A DNA stretch of 64,000 nucleotides from CAYOVG01 sp964407285 (lineage in GTDB: Bacteria; Desulfobacterota; Syntrophobacteria; Syntrophobacterales; Syntrophobacteraceae), in assembly GCA_964407285.1 (NCBI GenBank), contig CAYOVG010000003.1:1-64000 (forward strand), given 5' to 3'. Below the pieces are notes generated by a model that did no database searches, was not told the origin of the DNA, and saw only the letters and a list, made by a program, of their open reading frames with translations. The position numbers and the translations under genes are program-made. The first letter of the stretch is position 1. Each line of letters opens with the position of its first letter. This document shows positions 45,873 to 54,172 of this stretch, piece after piece.

Positions 45873-46020
45873 ATGCAGGAGGAGCGCGGATGCCCTGGAA
45901 GGAATGTCGTTGACTTGCATTGTGCGGAATGCGACATGGGATTGCTGTTCGTGGTCGAAGCGTCCGATTCGAAGACCGGTCGGACCCTGAGGGCATTTGC
46001 CCAAAATGCACCCGATGGCA
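45873..46020 (+). pseudogene. Small zinc-ribbon protein, frameshifted
   Basis: One frame reads VDLHCAECDMGLLFVVEASD then SKTGRTLRA. One base out of phase, the next frame continues ICPKCTRWQGE. The two CxxC pairs (CAEC, CPKC) 30 residues apart make a standard zinc ribbon if a single base is restored near 45993. No start with a clear ribosome site was found. It directly precedes the histidine kinase gene. Confidence 0.45.
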
Positions 46021-46075
46021 GGGAGAGACCGGCGGTGCGGAGGGGTTCAATACCGAATATGGAGGACGAACGAAA

Positions 46076-47239
46076 ATGTCGGAACGAGTCGGAGTGCCCT
46101 GTCTGAAGAGTGGAGAGGCAAATTCAGGCCATCCCGAGGGGACGCCCAATCCGGCTGATAGCTCCATCGATAGCCTGGCTTTCTGTAAATTCGTAATCAA
46201 TAGCGTGCCGATCGGGATCATTTCCATGGATTCCGACTTCAGGATTACCGAATTCAACCATTGGGCCGGGAAAGTGACGGGCTATACCCCGGAACAAGCG
46301 ATAGGCCATAGGTGTTGTGACATTTTGCAGAGTGAAATGTGCGAAGGTTCCTGTCCTTTGAAAACAGTTCTGAACCAGGCAAAAGCGACTGTATCCGGCA
46401 GGACGACCATACGCAACAGGGAGGGAATGCGCGTCCCCGTTCAGTTCGACGCTGCTGCTCTCTTTGGCGCCGAAGGCAGGCTCATCGGAGGAGTCGAAGC
46501 CTTCATGGATATAACGAAACTGATTGCCCTGGAGCGGGAGAGAGCGGACTTCATCGCGATGCTCGCTCATGACATGAGGTCTTCATTAACGGGGATCCAC
46601 GGACTCGGGCTCAGGCTGTTGAGAAAGCTCGACAACCTGGATAAGGGACAGGAGAGGCAGTACATAGAGATCATCACCAGGGAGGCCGCAAAGCTGGAGT
46701 CATTGATCGATGACTTTCTCGATTATTCCCGGATTGAAGCGGGCAGGCTCAAGCTCAATCTCAGAGCGACTTCCCTCGATAAAGAACTCGAAGAGATTTT
46801 TGACACATACAAGCTCAAGGCGGCCCAGAGAGGCATCGTGCTCGATCTGCAGATAGAAGATATTCTGCCGGTTGTAGAGGCTGATACCAACAGGCTGCGC
46901 AGGGTCTTTACGAATCTCTTGGATAATGCCGTCAAGTTTTCGAGAGAGGAAGGGGTTGTCACGATCACCGCCCAGGAGAAGGATCGGGAGGTCGTGGTGA
47001 TGATAACCGATGAGGGCATCGGAATAGATCCCGAGGATCTCCCCCATATTTTCGACGTCTTCCATAGGGGAAAGACGACGGGCGGGGTAGAGGGACACGG
47101 ACTGGGACTGGCTACTGTCAAGGCCATTGTGGAAGGGCATGGCGGGCGTATCGTGGTCACCAGTCAGCCCAATAAGGGCTCGACGTTTACCATATTTCTT
47201 CCCAAACGGGAAGAGGGGCCGCCCCGCTTCGATTCCTGA
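46076..47239 (+). CDS. PAS-domain sensor histidine kinase (soluble)
   Basis: A 387-residue kinase without membrane helices. A PAS domain (about 35-150) has FVINSVPIGIISMDSDFRIT and a Cys-rich CCDILQSEMCEGSCPLKTVL, which could bind metal or sense redox. HisKA has IAMLAHDMRSSLTGIHGL with the phospho-acceptor in AHD. HATPase has NLLDNAVKFSREEG, DEGIGIDPEDLPHIFDVFHR and GHGLGLATVKAIVEGHGG. The ATG at 46076 has GGAGG 10 nt upstream. No response regulator lies next to it, so it is an orphan. Confidence 0.9.
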   Translation: MSERVGVPCLKSGEANSGHPEGTPNPADSSIDSLAFCKFVINSVPIGIISMDSDFRITEFNHWAGKVTGYTPEQAIGHRCCDILQSEMCEGSCPLKTVLNQAKATVSGRTTIRNREGMRVPVQFDAAALFGAEGRLIGGVEAFMDITKLIALERERADFIAMLAHDMRSSLTGIHGLGLRLLRKLDNLDKGQERQYIEIITREAAKLESLIDDFLDYSRIEAGRLKLNLRATSLDKELEEIFDTYKLKAAQRGIVLDLQIEDILPVVEADTNRLRRVFTNLLDNAVKFSREEGVVTITAQEKDREVVVMITDEGIGIDPEDLPHIFDVFHRGKTTGGVEGHGLGLATVKAIVEGHGGRIVVTSQPNKGSTFTIFLPKREEGPPRFDS

Positions 47240-47305
47240 GATGCTCGCAGCACATGTGCTTGCGGAAGACGTAGGGGCGCCGCGATGCTTTCTTCCTTGT
47301 ATACG

Positions 47306-47578
47306 CTATTCCAAATCCGGAAGCTCCTCCCGAGGAATGAGGAGCCTTATCGTGCGAGGCTGATTCGGCACTCTTGAAATAAAGCCCTTTTGCTCGAGCT
47401 GCAGCACCATGCTGTGAACAGATGGAGGCGTGGTCTTGAAATATCTCTGCATGTCCGCTTCCGCCGGTGGAATACCGTTCAATTTGGTGTAGTAGTGGAT
47501 GAACGCCAGGTATTGGCCCTGTTTGCGCGTGTATGGAGATCTTTGCTTTCGGTTCGCGTCGTGAATATCCGTCTTCAT
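47306..47578 (-). CDS. LexA-type winged-helix DNA-binding protein (no protease domain)
   Basis: A 90-residue protein matching the N-terminal DNA-binding domain of LexA: RKQGQYLAFIHYYTKLNGIP, PPAEADMQRYFKTTPPSVHS and MVLQLEQKGFISRVPNQPRT. The S24 autoprotease half of LexA is absent, so it cannot self-cleave. AAGGG lies 6 nt before the ATG. It begins 15 bp after the Cas6-like gene and is the fourth gene of the RAMP operon, so it may regulate it. Free-standing domains of this kind also occur elsewhere, and a chance neighbour is possible. Confidence 0.8.
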   Translation of the reverse strand: MKTDIHDANRKQRSPYTRKQGQYLAFIHYYTKLNGIPPAEADMQRYFKTTPPSVHSMVLQLEQKGFISRVPNQPRTIRLLIPREELPDLE

Positions 47579-47593
47579 AATCAGCCCTTATAA

Positions 47594-48658
47594 TCAGCTC
47601 AGCGAAAACGTTCCGCATCCGAGGTGGGTGTACCTCCCGATGTGGAGGATGGATGCGAGTTCCAGCCACGGGATGATCTGCGGAGCAATGGGGGCGAAGA
47701 CCCCTTTGCCCGCCCATCGGCCCGGAGTGCCGGTCTGATTGGCCTCCATGTCCTTGAAGAGCAACGGGGTCCGGACGGCCAGGTCCATGGCCTCCCGGAG
47801 GGACGCTCTGCCCTCCTCGTCGAGAATGTTCCACAGGGCGTCGGCCGCCTTTTTGCCTCGCGCAAGGAAGACCAGGCGCCTCTCCACGGCTTCCAGGATG
47901 GCTTCCAGCGAGAAATCGGGGATTTCCCGGCCATCATATCCTCGCTGCCTATGCAGAGGCGGGCCGGAATCCGCGTCCGCCTGTTCTCCCGAAATACCGG
48001 GTTGGGCCTCGAATTCAAAGGACGTGAGCCACGACAGCCGCTGCGGAGGGGCCGCCGAACCGGCCTCGAACGCCAACCCCCGCGCCCACTGCGATGTATC
48101 GGCCCGGTAACCCAGGTCCAACCGGCCGTCGCTCACCACCGGCTCCCAGCATGGCCCTCGCGCCGCATAGACGGCATGAACGTCGAATCGGCCCCATATC
48201 CCGCCCGAGCGGCTCCACCGGGAATCCGTCGTGAAGCTCGCTTCCTCCATGGCGGGCAGCAGGGTTTCGAGGAAGAATCCATGGTCCGCCGCGTCTCCCA
48301 TCACCTTGAGTTCCCAGAAGACCAGTTCTCCGAACCCGTAGGTCCGCTTTCCGGGATAGGGAAAGAGCACGACGTCGGCGGGCCACGATACGTCGGGAAA
48401 TTCCCGCTTCATGCGCGGCGATCCCTTTTTTCCCTTCTTCGAATGATCGGGATTGGGGTCATCGAAATACGCGTCCCAGGGGGCGAGGGCCTTCTTCCAG
48501 CGTCCGGACTCCCTGGACGGGAGGCGGTCCGCGATGATCGAGCCGAGGACCCTCGACAGTTCGACCGAGAAGTTCTCCGGCAAGAACACGTAGGCGCCGT
48601 TTATCCTCCACACGATGAGGTAGCGGATGAGCCTAATCTTCCTGAATGAGGCGTGCAT
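47594..48658 (-). CDS. Cas6-like RAMP endoribonuclease candidate
   Basis: A 354-residue protein. The C-terminus WLELASILHIGRYTHLGCGT then FSLS matches the closing block of Cas6 (PF10040-type) proteins, in which xLLHIGKxTxxGxGxxx forms the glycine-rich RNA-binding loop. The N-terminal IRYLIVWRINGAYVFLPENF fits the first RAMP strand. KRTYGFGELVFWELKVMGDA and FFLETLLPAMEEA are also Cas6-like. Cas6 cuts CRISPR precursor RNA at repeats, but no array is in the window. The start overlaps the 294-aa gene by 26 bp. The activity is inferred; no catalytic residue can be pinned down. Confidence 0.68.
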   Translation of the reverse strand: MHASFRKIRLIRYLIVWRINGAYVFLPENFSVELSRVLGSIIADRLPSRESGRWKKALAPWDAYFDDPNPDHSKKGKKGSPRMKREFPDVSWPADVVLFPYPGKRTYGFGELVFWELKVMGDAADHGFFLETLLPAMEEASFTTDSRWSRSGGIWGRFDVHAVYAARGPCWEPVVSDGRLDLGYRADTSQWARGLAFEAGSAAPPQRLSWLTSFEFEAQPGISGEQADADSGPPLHRQRGYDGREIPDFSLEAILEAVERRLVFLARGKKAADALWNILDEEGRASLREAMDLAVRTPLLFKDMEANQTGTPGRWAGKGVFAPIAPQIIPWLELASILHIGRYTHLGCGTFSLS

Positions 48659-49517
48659 AATCGAGAAGCTCGTGAAATAGTTTGATCCGGTTCTTGGGCC
48701 ATTCCCGCACCTTCCAGGCCGTCAGCATGTCCCTGGTCCGCTGCTCGAGCCTTCCCAGAAAGCGGCCCCAGTAGAACTGGGTCTGCTTCTTATCCTTCAG
48801 GTTGAGCAGGTCGAACAGCTCCTGCTGCTCGTCGGGATGGAGCAGAGCCCGGAAGATCTCCGCCGTCTCCAGGAGACCGAGGAAGTCGGACACCTCGAAG
48901 CTGAGCATTCCCTTCTGATCGCGGGTACGGGGGTCCAGCAACTGGTACGGACTCGAAAAAAAACGTACGTGCATGCTCCCCATCGGGATGTACAGGTCCC
49001 GATGGACGGCCAGGGTGAGCACATCGCCCATGCACGTTCTCGTGCCGGCCCCCATGGTCGGGAAGATCTGCAAAATCCCCCGCAACTCCAGCCCGTAGTA
49101 GACGATGAGGTCCTGCAGCCACACTCTCACTTCCCGGCGGTGCATCATGACGAGAAAATGGTTGGCGTCGTGAATATAGACACCCTGGAGCCGCCCGCCC
49201 CGGTCCCCGCCGCCCCACTGGAGCACCTCCTCGGGCAACTGGGTGACGAACCCCCAGATGAGCGCCGCGTTGCGGGAGATATGGGAGAGATTGGCCGTCC
49301 GCTGAAGAATCTGCCCGCACTCCCTGCAGTACAGCTCCCCCTCCCCGGTGCGGGGATAGATCCAGCACCGCGCGCACGGCCCCAGGGTAGCGGAATGGGG
49401 CGCTCCGATGTCGCCGGCGGCGGCCGGAAAATCGGGGTTTTCCGACAGGCGCCTCATTGTGGCCAGGAGTTCCGTACCCGTCCGGCAGCGGCGTAGCCAA
49501 TCAAATCTGCTGAGCAT
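48633..49517 (-). CDS. Zinc-ribbon protein of unknown family in the RAMP operon
   Basis: A 294-residue protein I do not recognise. Residues about 48-70 hold two CxxC pairs (CARCW ... YCRECGQIL), a zinc ribbon, followed by a helix (RTANLSHISRNAALIWGFVT). A middle domain is mixed alpha/beta (GVYIHDANHFLVMMHRREVR, LQDLIVYYGLELRGILQIFP) and the C-terminal ~90 residues are helical. The gene overlaps the triple-RAMP gene by 17 bp and the Cas6-like gene by 26 bp, so the three are translationally coupled. A subunit or nucleic-acid-binding role in the same complex is inferred. Confidence 0.6.
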   Translation of the reverse strand: MLSRFDWLRRCRTGTELLATMRRLSENPDFPAAAGDIGAPHSATLGPCARCWIYPRTGEGELYCRECGQILQRTANLSHISRNAALIWGFVTQLPEEVLQWGGGDRGGRLQGVYIHDANHFLVMMHRREVRVWLQDLIVYYGLELRGILQIFPTMGAGTRTCMGDVLTLAVHRDLYIPMGSMHVRFFSSPYQLLDPRTRDQKGMLSFEVSDFLGLLETAEIFRALLHPDEQQELFDLLNLKDKKQTQFYWGRFLGRLEQRTRDMLTAWKVREWPKNRIKLFHELLDYARLIQED

Positions 49518-52500
49518 CCAACGCCTTCCGCAGTTCCTGGTAGTGTTGTATCACTTTTGGATCGATCCATTCCGCCGGATTCAGGGGCATCCGCCCCCGG
49601 GCGTCGTCGGACTTCCCGTCCCCGTTGCCGCCCGCATACCGGCTCTCCCAGTCCGTGAGAAAACTTTCCGGAAGCAGGCTCAGCCGCAGGCTCCCGAACC
49701 CGAGGTAGCGACCCTTGCCCATCTTGTGCGCCAGCTCCGGTTCCAGCACCGTACACCACAAGAGCCTCTGCAGTTCGTCCTTCTCGAGGTTCCAGAACCG
49801 GATCGAGAATCGGCACCGGGAGCCGGGTAGGATCGCCTTGACGTAATCGGCTTTGGGGGTATCCGGGTTGAAGCCGTCCAGTTTCTCCACGCAAGGGGCA
49901 AGCGGGGCGTGCGGGAAGAGCCTCCACTTCCCGGCGATGCGCAGCATCTCGGCGGGTTGTTTCGAAGCCTCCTTCCACCGGCCGTCGATGTAGCGCCACG
50001 CCCCGTAGGGGTACGGCACTTTGAACCATGCGGCGTCAACCTCCTCGAACGGGGCGAAATCGAAGGAAATCCTTCCCATGATCGCCTGGTTCGGACCGTT
50101 TCCCACCCAGCCGAACAGGCTGTCCGCGGGGGTGAGCCGGCCGATGTCCGTGCTGGGTTTGCCGGAGTCGGTTGCGATGGTGTAGATGTGCCGGATCATT
50201 CCCTTGATGCTCTTGGCGGGCAGAGCGTAGAGCCTGGAGGGACCCCGCAGGGCCGCTTCCGGCGGAGCCATGGCGAAGTGGTCCCATCCGTTGATGCCCC
50301 CTGCCGACGCATCATCGAGAATGTGCGCCTGCGACGGCTCTCCGCTTGCCTTGACGCTGACCAGCGTCAGGACTCGGCCCTCGACCCGCAGCAACCCGCA
50401 GTAGCCCCCGAAAGCCTTGTGGGATATGAAACCCTGTCCGGTCCTCGGCGGATTTCGCGCGCCTCTCTTGCCTTCCGGAGCGATGGGGGTCCGGAGAAAC
50501 GCATCCCGGGCGGCCTCCCCCTCGACGCTGAAACCGTTCCATATGCCGTCGCGCGTGTGGACCGGGCTTGCGAAAATCCTCCTGCCGACCGCATCCGCGT
50601 CCGCGGGCGCGCAGGTCAACCACCGAATTGAGTCGATCCGGCTCTTGACCCAGCCGAAGCCGCATGTCTTTTCTCCGCCGAGAGGGATGTCCCCCTTGCG
50701 GAAGTCGTCGAGCAGGTGCGCCAGGATGGAAAACGCTTCCATGTCCTTTTCGCCCAGGTCCTGCATGTCGAGCCGCAGGTTGAACGAGAGGTCCTTGCCG
50801 AAGGCGAAGAGGTAGTCCGCTTTGGCTTCCTCGATGGGAGCGCCCGTCGCGGGGTCCATTCTCACCCCGTCCATGGCGCAGGCCGATTGAGGCGGGATCG
50901 TGGAACCTGATAGATATGCGTCGGAGAAGAAAACCATCCCCTGCCGTCCCTGCTCGCCGAAGAGACGGTCCAAAACGAACGCCGTTTTCGACGATTCCCC
51001 CCACAGGGTCTTGAGCAGTTGGGACGCGCGCTTCCTGAACGCGCCTTTAATGGTGCTTCCCGGTATGTACACCTCCCACTTTCCCCGCCCCTCCCTGGAG
51101 GGCGCCCAGGAAAGCATCCTCATGAATACGGTGTCGAAAGGCTTGCCGTACTTCCTGGAAATCTCGCGGTTGGCTACCCCGCCGGCGCGGAAGTCGGTGT
51201 TGTACGGCTGGGACAGCTCCTCGCGGGTATGGTCGCGATATCCCGAAAGGAGCGCTATGATGTTCTTGTCGTTCACGATGCTTTTGTTCAGGTTCCTGCT
51301 GTTGAGCATGTGGCGGTACTGCACCCGCCGGTGGGATTCGATGAATTCCCGCCAGGTCGAGGAACGTACGCCCTCGGGTGTCAAGTCCGGGTTGAGCCAT
51401 TGCCGCTCCTGCATCTTTCCCTTGAGGAGCATGTTCTTGATGCGCAGGTGCTCTTCCCGGATGGCGATCTCCTCATCGATCCAGCTATCGCTTCGGATCA
51501 GCTTGATCTGCCTGTCCACCTGCTGGTAGAGGTTCGGAAGGACCCTCGCGCACTCGCGCGACAGAAGGTCCGTGAAGGCGGATTCGTCCTGGACGGAGCC
51601 CGCCAGCCGGTCCGCCACGTCCTTTTCGAACCCCATCGGACCGGCGACCTTCGCCCAGGTTTCCCTGTCGAACTGCTTGCCCTTCTTTCGCTCGTGCACC
51701 ACGACGTCGAGCACGCGTTTGGCCATGTTGGCTTTCCCGCCGAGAGCCTCCTTGACGGCCGCCTCGACGGCCTCCTTGTTCGGAAACGGGCGGTCCGTGA
51801 GCGGCTTTACCTGGTCCAGCACCTTCTGGGACAGAGGGAACTTGCCCTTCCCGAGTTTCCCCACGGCGGCGGACGGGAGCATCCAGGACACCTGTTCCAT
51901 GCTGGACTGCTCCATCAGCCAGGCGGCCAGTACTCTCGGAAGGAATTCGGCCAGCTTCTTCTTCCAGTTGTCCGGGCTGAGGATCGGTCCCCCTATGGTG
52001 GATTCCAGCCGCTTGCGGATCGGCTGCGGGATGCTCCTCATGGCTTCCAGGAGTTGACGGCCTTCGATGGCGGCGAAGGCCGGTTCGTTCGGGTCGATTT
52101 TTCCCCACGGCCACCCCACGAGGACGGGGTTTTCCAGGTTGAAGGAGAGGTCGATGGCGAGGTGGTTCGCGCGAGGCGAGACGGAAGGCGCCGTATCCCG
52201 AGGCTTGAAGGGGAGTTCGATTTCCAGGCGGCAACGTCCCAATCCCTTGCTCTTCCCGGCCCCGAACCAGAAACGGCCCTCCTTCAGTTCCTGCAATGCA
52301 AAGTAGAGCCTGGCCTCGTTTTCGTCCTTCTTGAGGAGAGGATCGCTCACCGTCATGGAAAAATCGAAGACCGAATTCCGGAAAAGGGTTTCCATCTTGT
52401 AGTTCGCGTTGGCTTCCGCCGCCCAGCGGTCCTCGTTGAGCTTGATGCCCATGCGGATGTCGAAGAGGTGGTCCCGCGAGTAGCTCTTCTCCTCGAGGCT

Positions 52501-52758
52501 GCACTGGACCTTCGCGACCAGCCCTTCCGGCATGGGGGAACCGTAGAGCCGCAGCCACAACTGGTTGAGCAATCCGATGTTCTTTCCGGTTCGCGACTTG
52601 CCGATGAACGCGTCCATGAGGGATTCGGCGGTCCCCCCTATTTCTCCGGCGAGGGACACGAGGCGCTGCGTTCCGTCTCCGTCTCTCGTGAAAAGGGTCT
52701 TCCGCGCATTTCCCCGGTAGATCGGGGATTCGGCCAGGAGCTTACCTTTGAGAATCAT
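49501..52758 (-). CDS. Triple-RAMP (Cas7-like) fusion protein
   Basis: A 1085-residue protein with three RAMP units. Unit 1 (about 1-182) starts GKLLAESPIYRGN and ends in the glycine loop GAGKSKGLGRCRLEIE. Unit 2 (about 200-706) starts AIDLSFNLENPVLVGW, has a ~330-residue helical insertion, then YIPGSTIKGAFRKRA (565-579), LFGEQGRQGMVFFSDAYL, GVRMDPATG and GGEKTCGFGWVK. Unit 3 (about 775-1030) has LPAKSIKGMIRHIY, DSLFGWVG, MGRISFDFA and GKGRYLGFGSLRL, resembling TIGR03986-type RAMP proteins. RAMP proteins form the RNA-binding backbone of type III effectors. At 1085 aa and three units it is shorter than type III-E gRAMP/Cas7-11. It leads the operon; the ATG follows GGAGG. No nuclease site can be assigned. 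Confidence 0.85.
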   Translation of the reverse strand: MILKGKLLAESPIYRGNARKTLFTRDGDGTQRLVSLAGEIGGTAESLMDAFIGKSRTGKNIGLLNQLWLRLYGSPMPEGLVAKVQCSLEEKSYSRDHLFDIRMGIKLNEDRWAAEANANYKMETLFRNSVFDFSMTVSDPLLKKDENEARLYFALQELKEGRFWFGAGKSKGLGRCRLEIELPFKPRDTAPSVSPRANHLAIDLSFNLENPVLVGWPWGKIDPNEPAFAAIEGRQLLEAMRSIPQPIRKRLESTIGGPILSPDNWKKKLAEFLPRVLAAWLMEQSSMEQVSWMLPSAAVGKLGKGKFPLSQKVLDQVKPLTDRPFPNKEAVEAAVKEALGGKANMAKRVLDVVVHERKKGKQFDRETWAKVAGPMGFEKDVADRLAGSVQDESAFTDLLSRECARVLPNLYQQVDRQIKLIRSDSWIDEEIAIREEHLRIKNMLLKGKMQERQWLNPDLTPEGVRSSTWREFIESHRRVQYRHMLNSRNLNKSIVNDKNIIALLSGYRDHTREELSQPYNTDFRAGGVANREISRKYGKPFDTVFMRMLSWAPSREGRGKWEVYIPGSTIKGAFRKRASQLLKTLWGESSKTAFVLDRLFGEQGRQGMVFFSDAYLSGSTIPPQSACAMDGVRMDPATGAPIEEAKADYLFAFGKDLSFNLRLDMQDLGEKDMEAFSILAHLLDDFRKGDIPLGGEKTCGFGWVKSRIDSIRWLTCAPADADAVGRRIFASPVHTRDGIWNGFSVEGEAARDAFLRTPIAPEGKRGARNPPRTGQGFISHKAFGGYCGLLRVEGRVLTLVSVKASGEPSQAHILDDASAGGINGWDHFAMAPPEAALRGPSRLYALPAKSIKGMIRHIYTIATDSGKPSTDIGRLTPADSLFGWVGNGPNQAIMGRISFDFAPFEEVDAAWFKVPYPYGAWRYIDGRWKEASKQPAEMLRIAGKWRLFPHAPLAPCVEKLDGFNPDTPKADYVKAILPGSRCRFSIRFWNLEKDELQRLLWCTVLEPELAHKMGKGRYLGFGSLRLSLLPESFLTDWESRYAGGNGDGKSDDARGRMPLNPAEWIDPKVIQHYQELRKALDAQQI

Positions 52759-52966
52759 TCACGCCTCCTTGTCTCTTGCTCCGCGGGAAATCGTGTTCAC
52801 TGGTCATCCATTCATCCTTTCTCGCCTCGACCGGGATATCGAGTAGTGGATAGTGGATCGCCGGCTTCATAAATACGGCCGCCATGCCCGCCATAGGGTT
52901 AAATATGTATGTTTATCACTATCGTATCGTGGCTGCAAGTTGCTTCGCTCAATTATAATCCGATAA
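52759..52966 (-). promoter_or_regulatory. Presumed promoter region of the RAMP operon
   Basis: This 208-bp gap follows the MFS gene stop and precedes the triple-RAMP start on the same strand. It is AT-rich around 52900-52965, unlike its surroundings. GGAGG lies just upstream of the RAMP ATG. No confident -35/-10 pair or known operator was found, so a promoter is inferred from position. Confidence 0.4.
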
Positions 52967-54154
52967 TCAGGCTTCCAACTCCTGGTTTCCGGCCTCCGGC
53001 CTCCGTCTCATGGCGAGACTCAGTAACCCGGCCGCGAACGGAAGCCAGACCAGCATCCGGATGGCGAATTCGATGCCGAACCGCTCCGCCGCCATGCCGA
53101 CCAATCCCACTCCGAGTCCGCCGATCCCTATGCCGAATCCGAGCATCAGTCCGGCGGCCATGGCGGCGTTTTCCGCGATTACTTCCTGGGCGGCCACGAT
53201 GGTTACCGAAAACGACGCCAGGAGCGCGGCTCCGGCGAGGGCGAGCAGGATGTAGCTCGGGAGCCCGTCCGTTTGGAGGAACAGGTAGAAAAGGGGAGTG
53301 GCCGCCATCAGCGACCCCGCTATGACCGTCTTCCTCCCGAGCAGGTCCGACAGGTGCCCTCCGACCAGCCCTCCGATCGCTCCCGAGAAGAGCATCAGGA
53401 ACACCAGCCTGCTCCCGGTGAGAAGCGAAATGTCCCTGTGCTGGAGGTATAGCGGCAGGAATGCGACCATGCTGAAGAACGCGAGGGACCGGAAGGCGAC
53501 GACCGCCACGACCTTCGAGAGTTCGAACCGGACAGGGCGAAGCGCGGGCCAGAGGGGCGGGGGGGACGCTTTTTTCCGTGAAGGGGTCTCGGGGACCGTG
53601 AACCGGAGAACGACGGAAACTACCACGCCGGGCAGAACGAATAAAGGGGTCCACTCGAGCCCCCATGTCTCGATGAACGGGACAGCCAGGAGCGGCGTAA
53701 GCGCCCATCCGACATTTCCGGAAGTGATGAATACGGCCTGGAAGAAGCCTTTGCGGTTGCCCCCGAGGGATGAAATCATCGCGGAAGCCTGGGGATGGAA
53801 GGCGGCGGTTCCGAATCCGGCCAGGGTCACGAGCGCCACGAGCAGCGGATAGCTCTTCAGAACTCCGATGAGGCTGAGCAGGACGGCCATCCAGAGTGTT
53901 CCGGCATACACCAGCCAGCGCTGGTCTTTCTGGTCCACCAGGTACCCGGAAACCGGCTGAAAGAGCGAGGACGTGACCGTAAAGGCGGAAACGAGGAACG
54001 CGCCCTTGCTGATTCCCAGTCCCGCCGCGACCATGAACGGCAGGAGCGTTTGAATGTAGTTCATGTACCAGTCGTTCAAGCAGTGGGCGACGCATATGGA
54101 GGCTATGCTCACTTTCCGGGAAACCTGGGATGCTTCTGCAACTTCTACGCTCAT
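52967..54154 (-). CDS. MFS transporter, fosmidomycin-resistance (Fsr)-like
   Basis: A 395-residue major facilitator protein with twelve predicted helices. The first helix region ICVAHCLNDWYMNYIQTLLP matches Fsr-type exporters (xHFxNDxYxNxLxPLLP). Then come SSLFQPVSGYLVDQKDQRWL and GFGTAAFHPQASAMISSLGG. The loop 2-3 motif and FHPQA are typical of the subgroup. Members export drugs or small acids; the substrate here is unknown. It lies upstream of the RAMP operon on the same strand, but a 208-bp gap argues for separate transcription. Confidence 0.88.
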   Translation of the reverse strand: MSVEVAEASQVSRKVSIASICVAHCLNDWYMNYIQTLLPFMVAAGLGISKGAFLVSAFTVTSSLFQPVSGYLVDQKDQRWLVYAGTLWMAVLLSLIGVLKSYPLLVALVTLAGFGTAAFHPQASAMISSLGGNRKGFFQAVFITSGNVGWALTPLLAVPFIETWGLEWTPLFVLPGVVVSVVLRFTVPETPSRKKASPPPLWPALRPVRFELSKVVAVVAFRSLAFFSMVAFLPLYLQHRDISLLTGSRLVFLMLFSGAIGGLVGGHLSDLLGRKTVIAGSLMAATPLFYLFLQTDGLPSYILLALAGAALLASFSVTIVAAQEVIAENAAMAAGLMLGFGIGIGGLGVGLVGMAAERFGIEFAIRMLVWLPFAAGLLSLAMRRRPEAGNQELEA

Positions 54155-54172
54155 GGTGATTTCTTTCTTCGG

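Noticed and set aside
49501..52758. Type III-E gRAMP (Cas7-11)
   Set aside because: gRAMP is about 1600 aa or longer with four Cas7 units and a Cas11 domain, and usually travels with TPR-CHAT. This protein is 1085 aa with three units, and no CHAT protease gene is present.
51019..52872. Plus-strand open frame (617 codons) opposite the triple-RAMP gene
   Set aside because: The minus-strand frame has clear RAMP motifs and operon overlaps; the plus-strand one has none.
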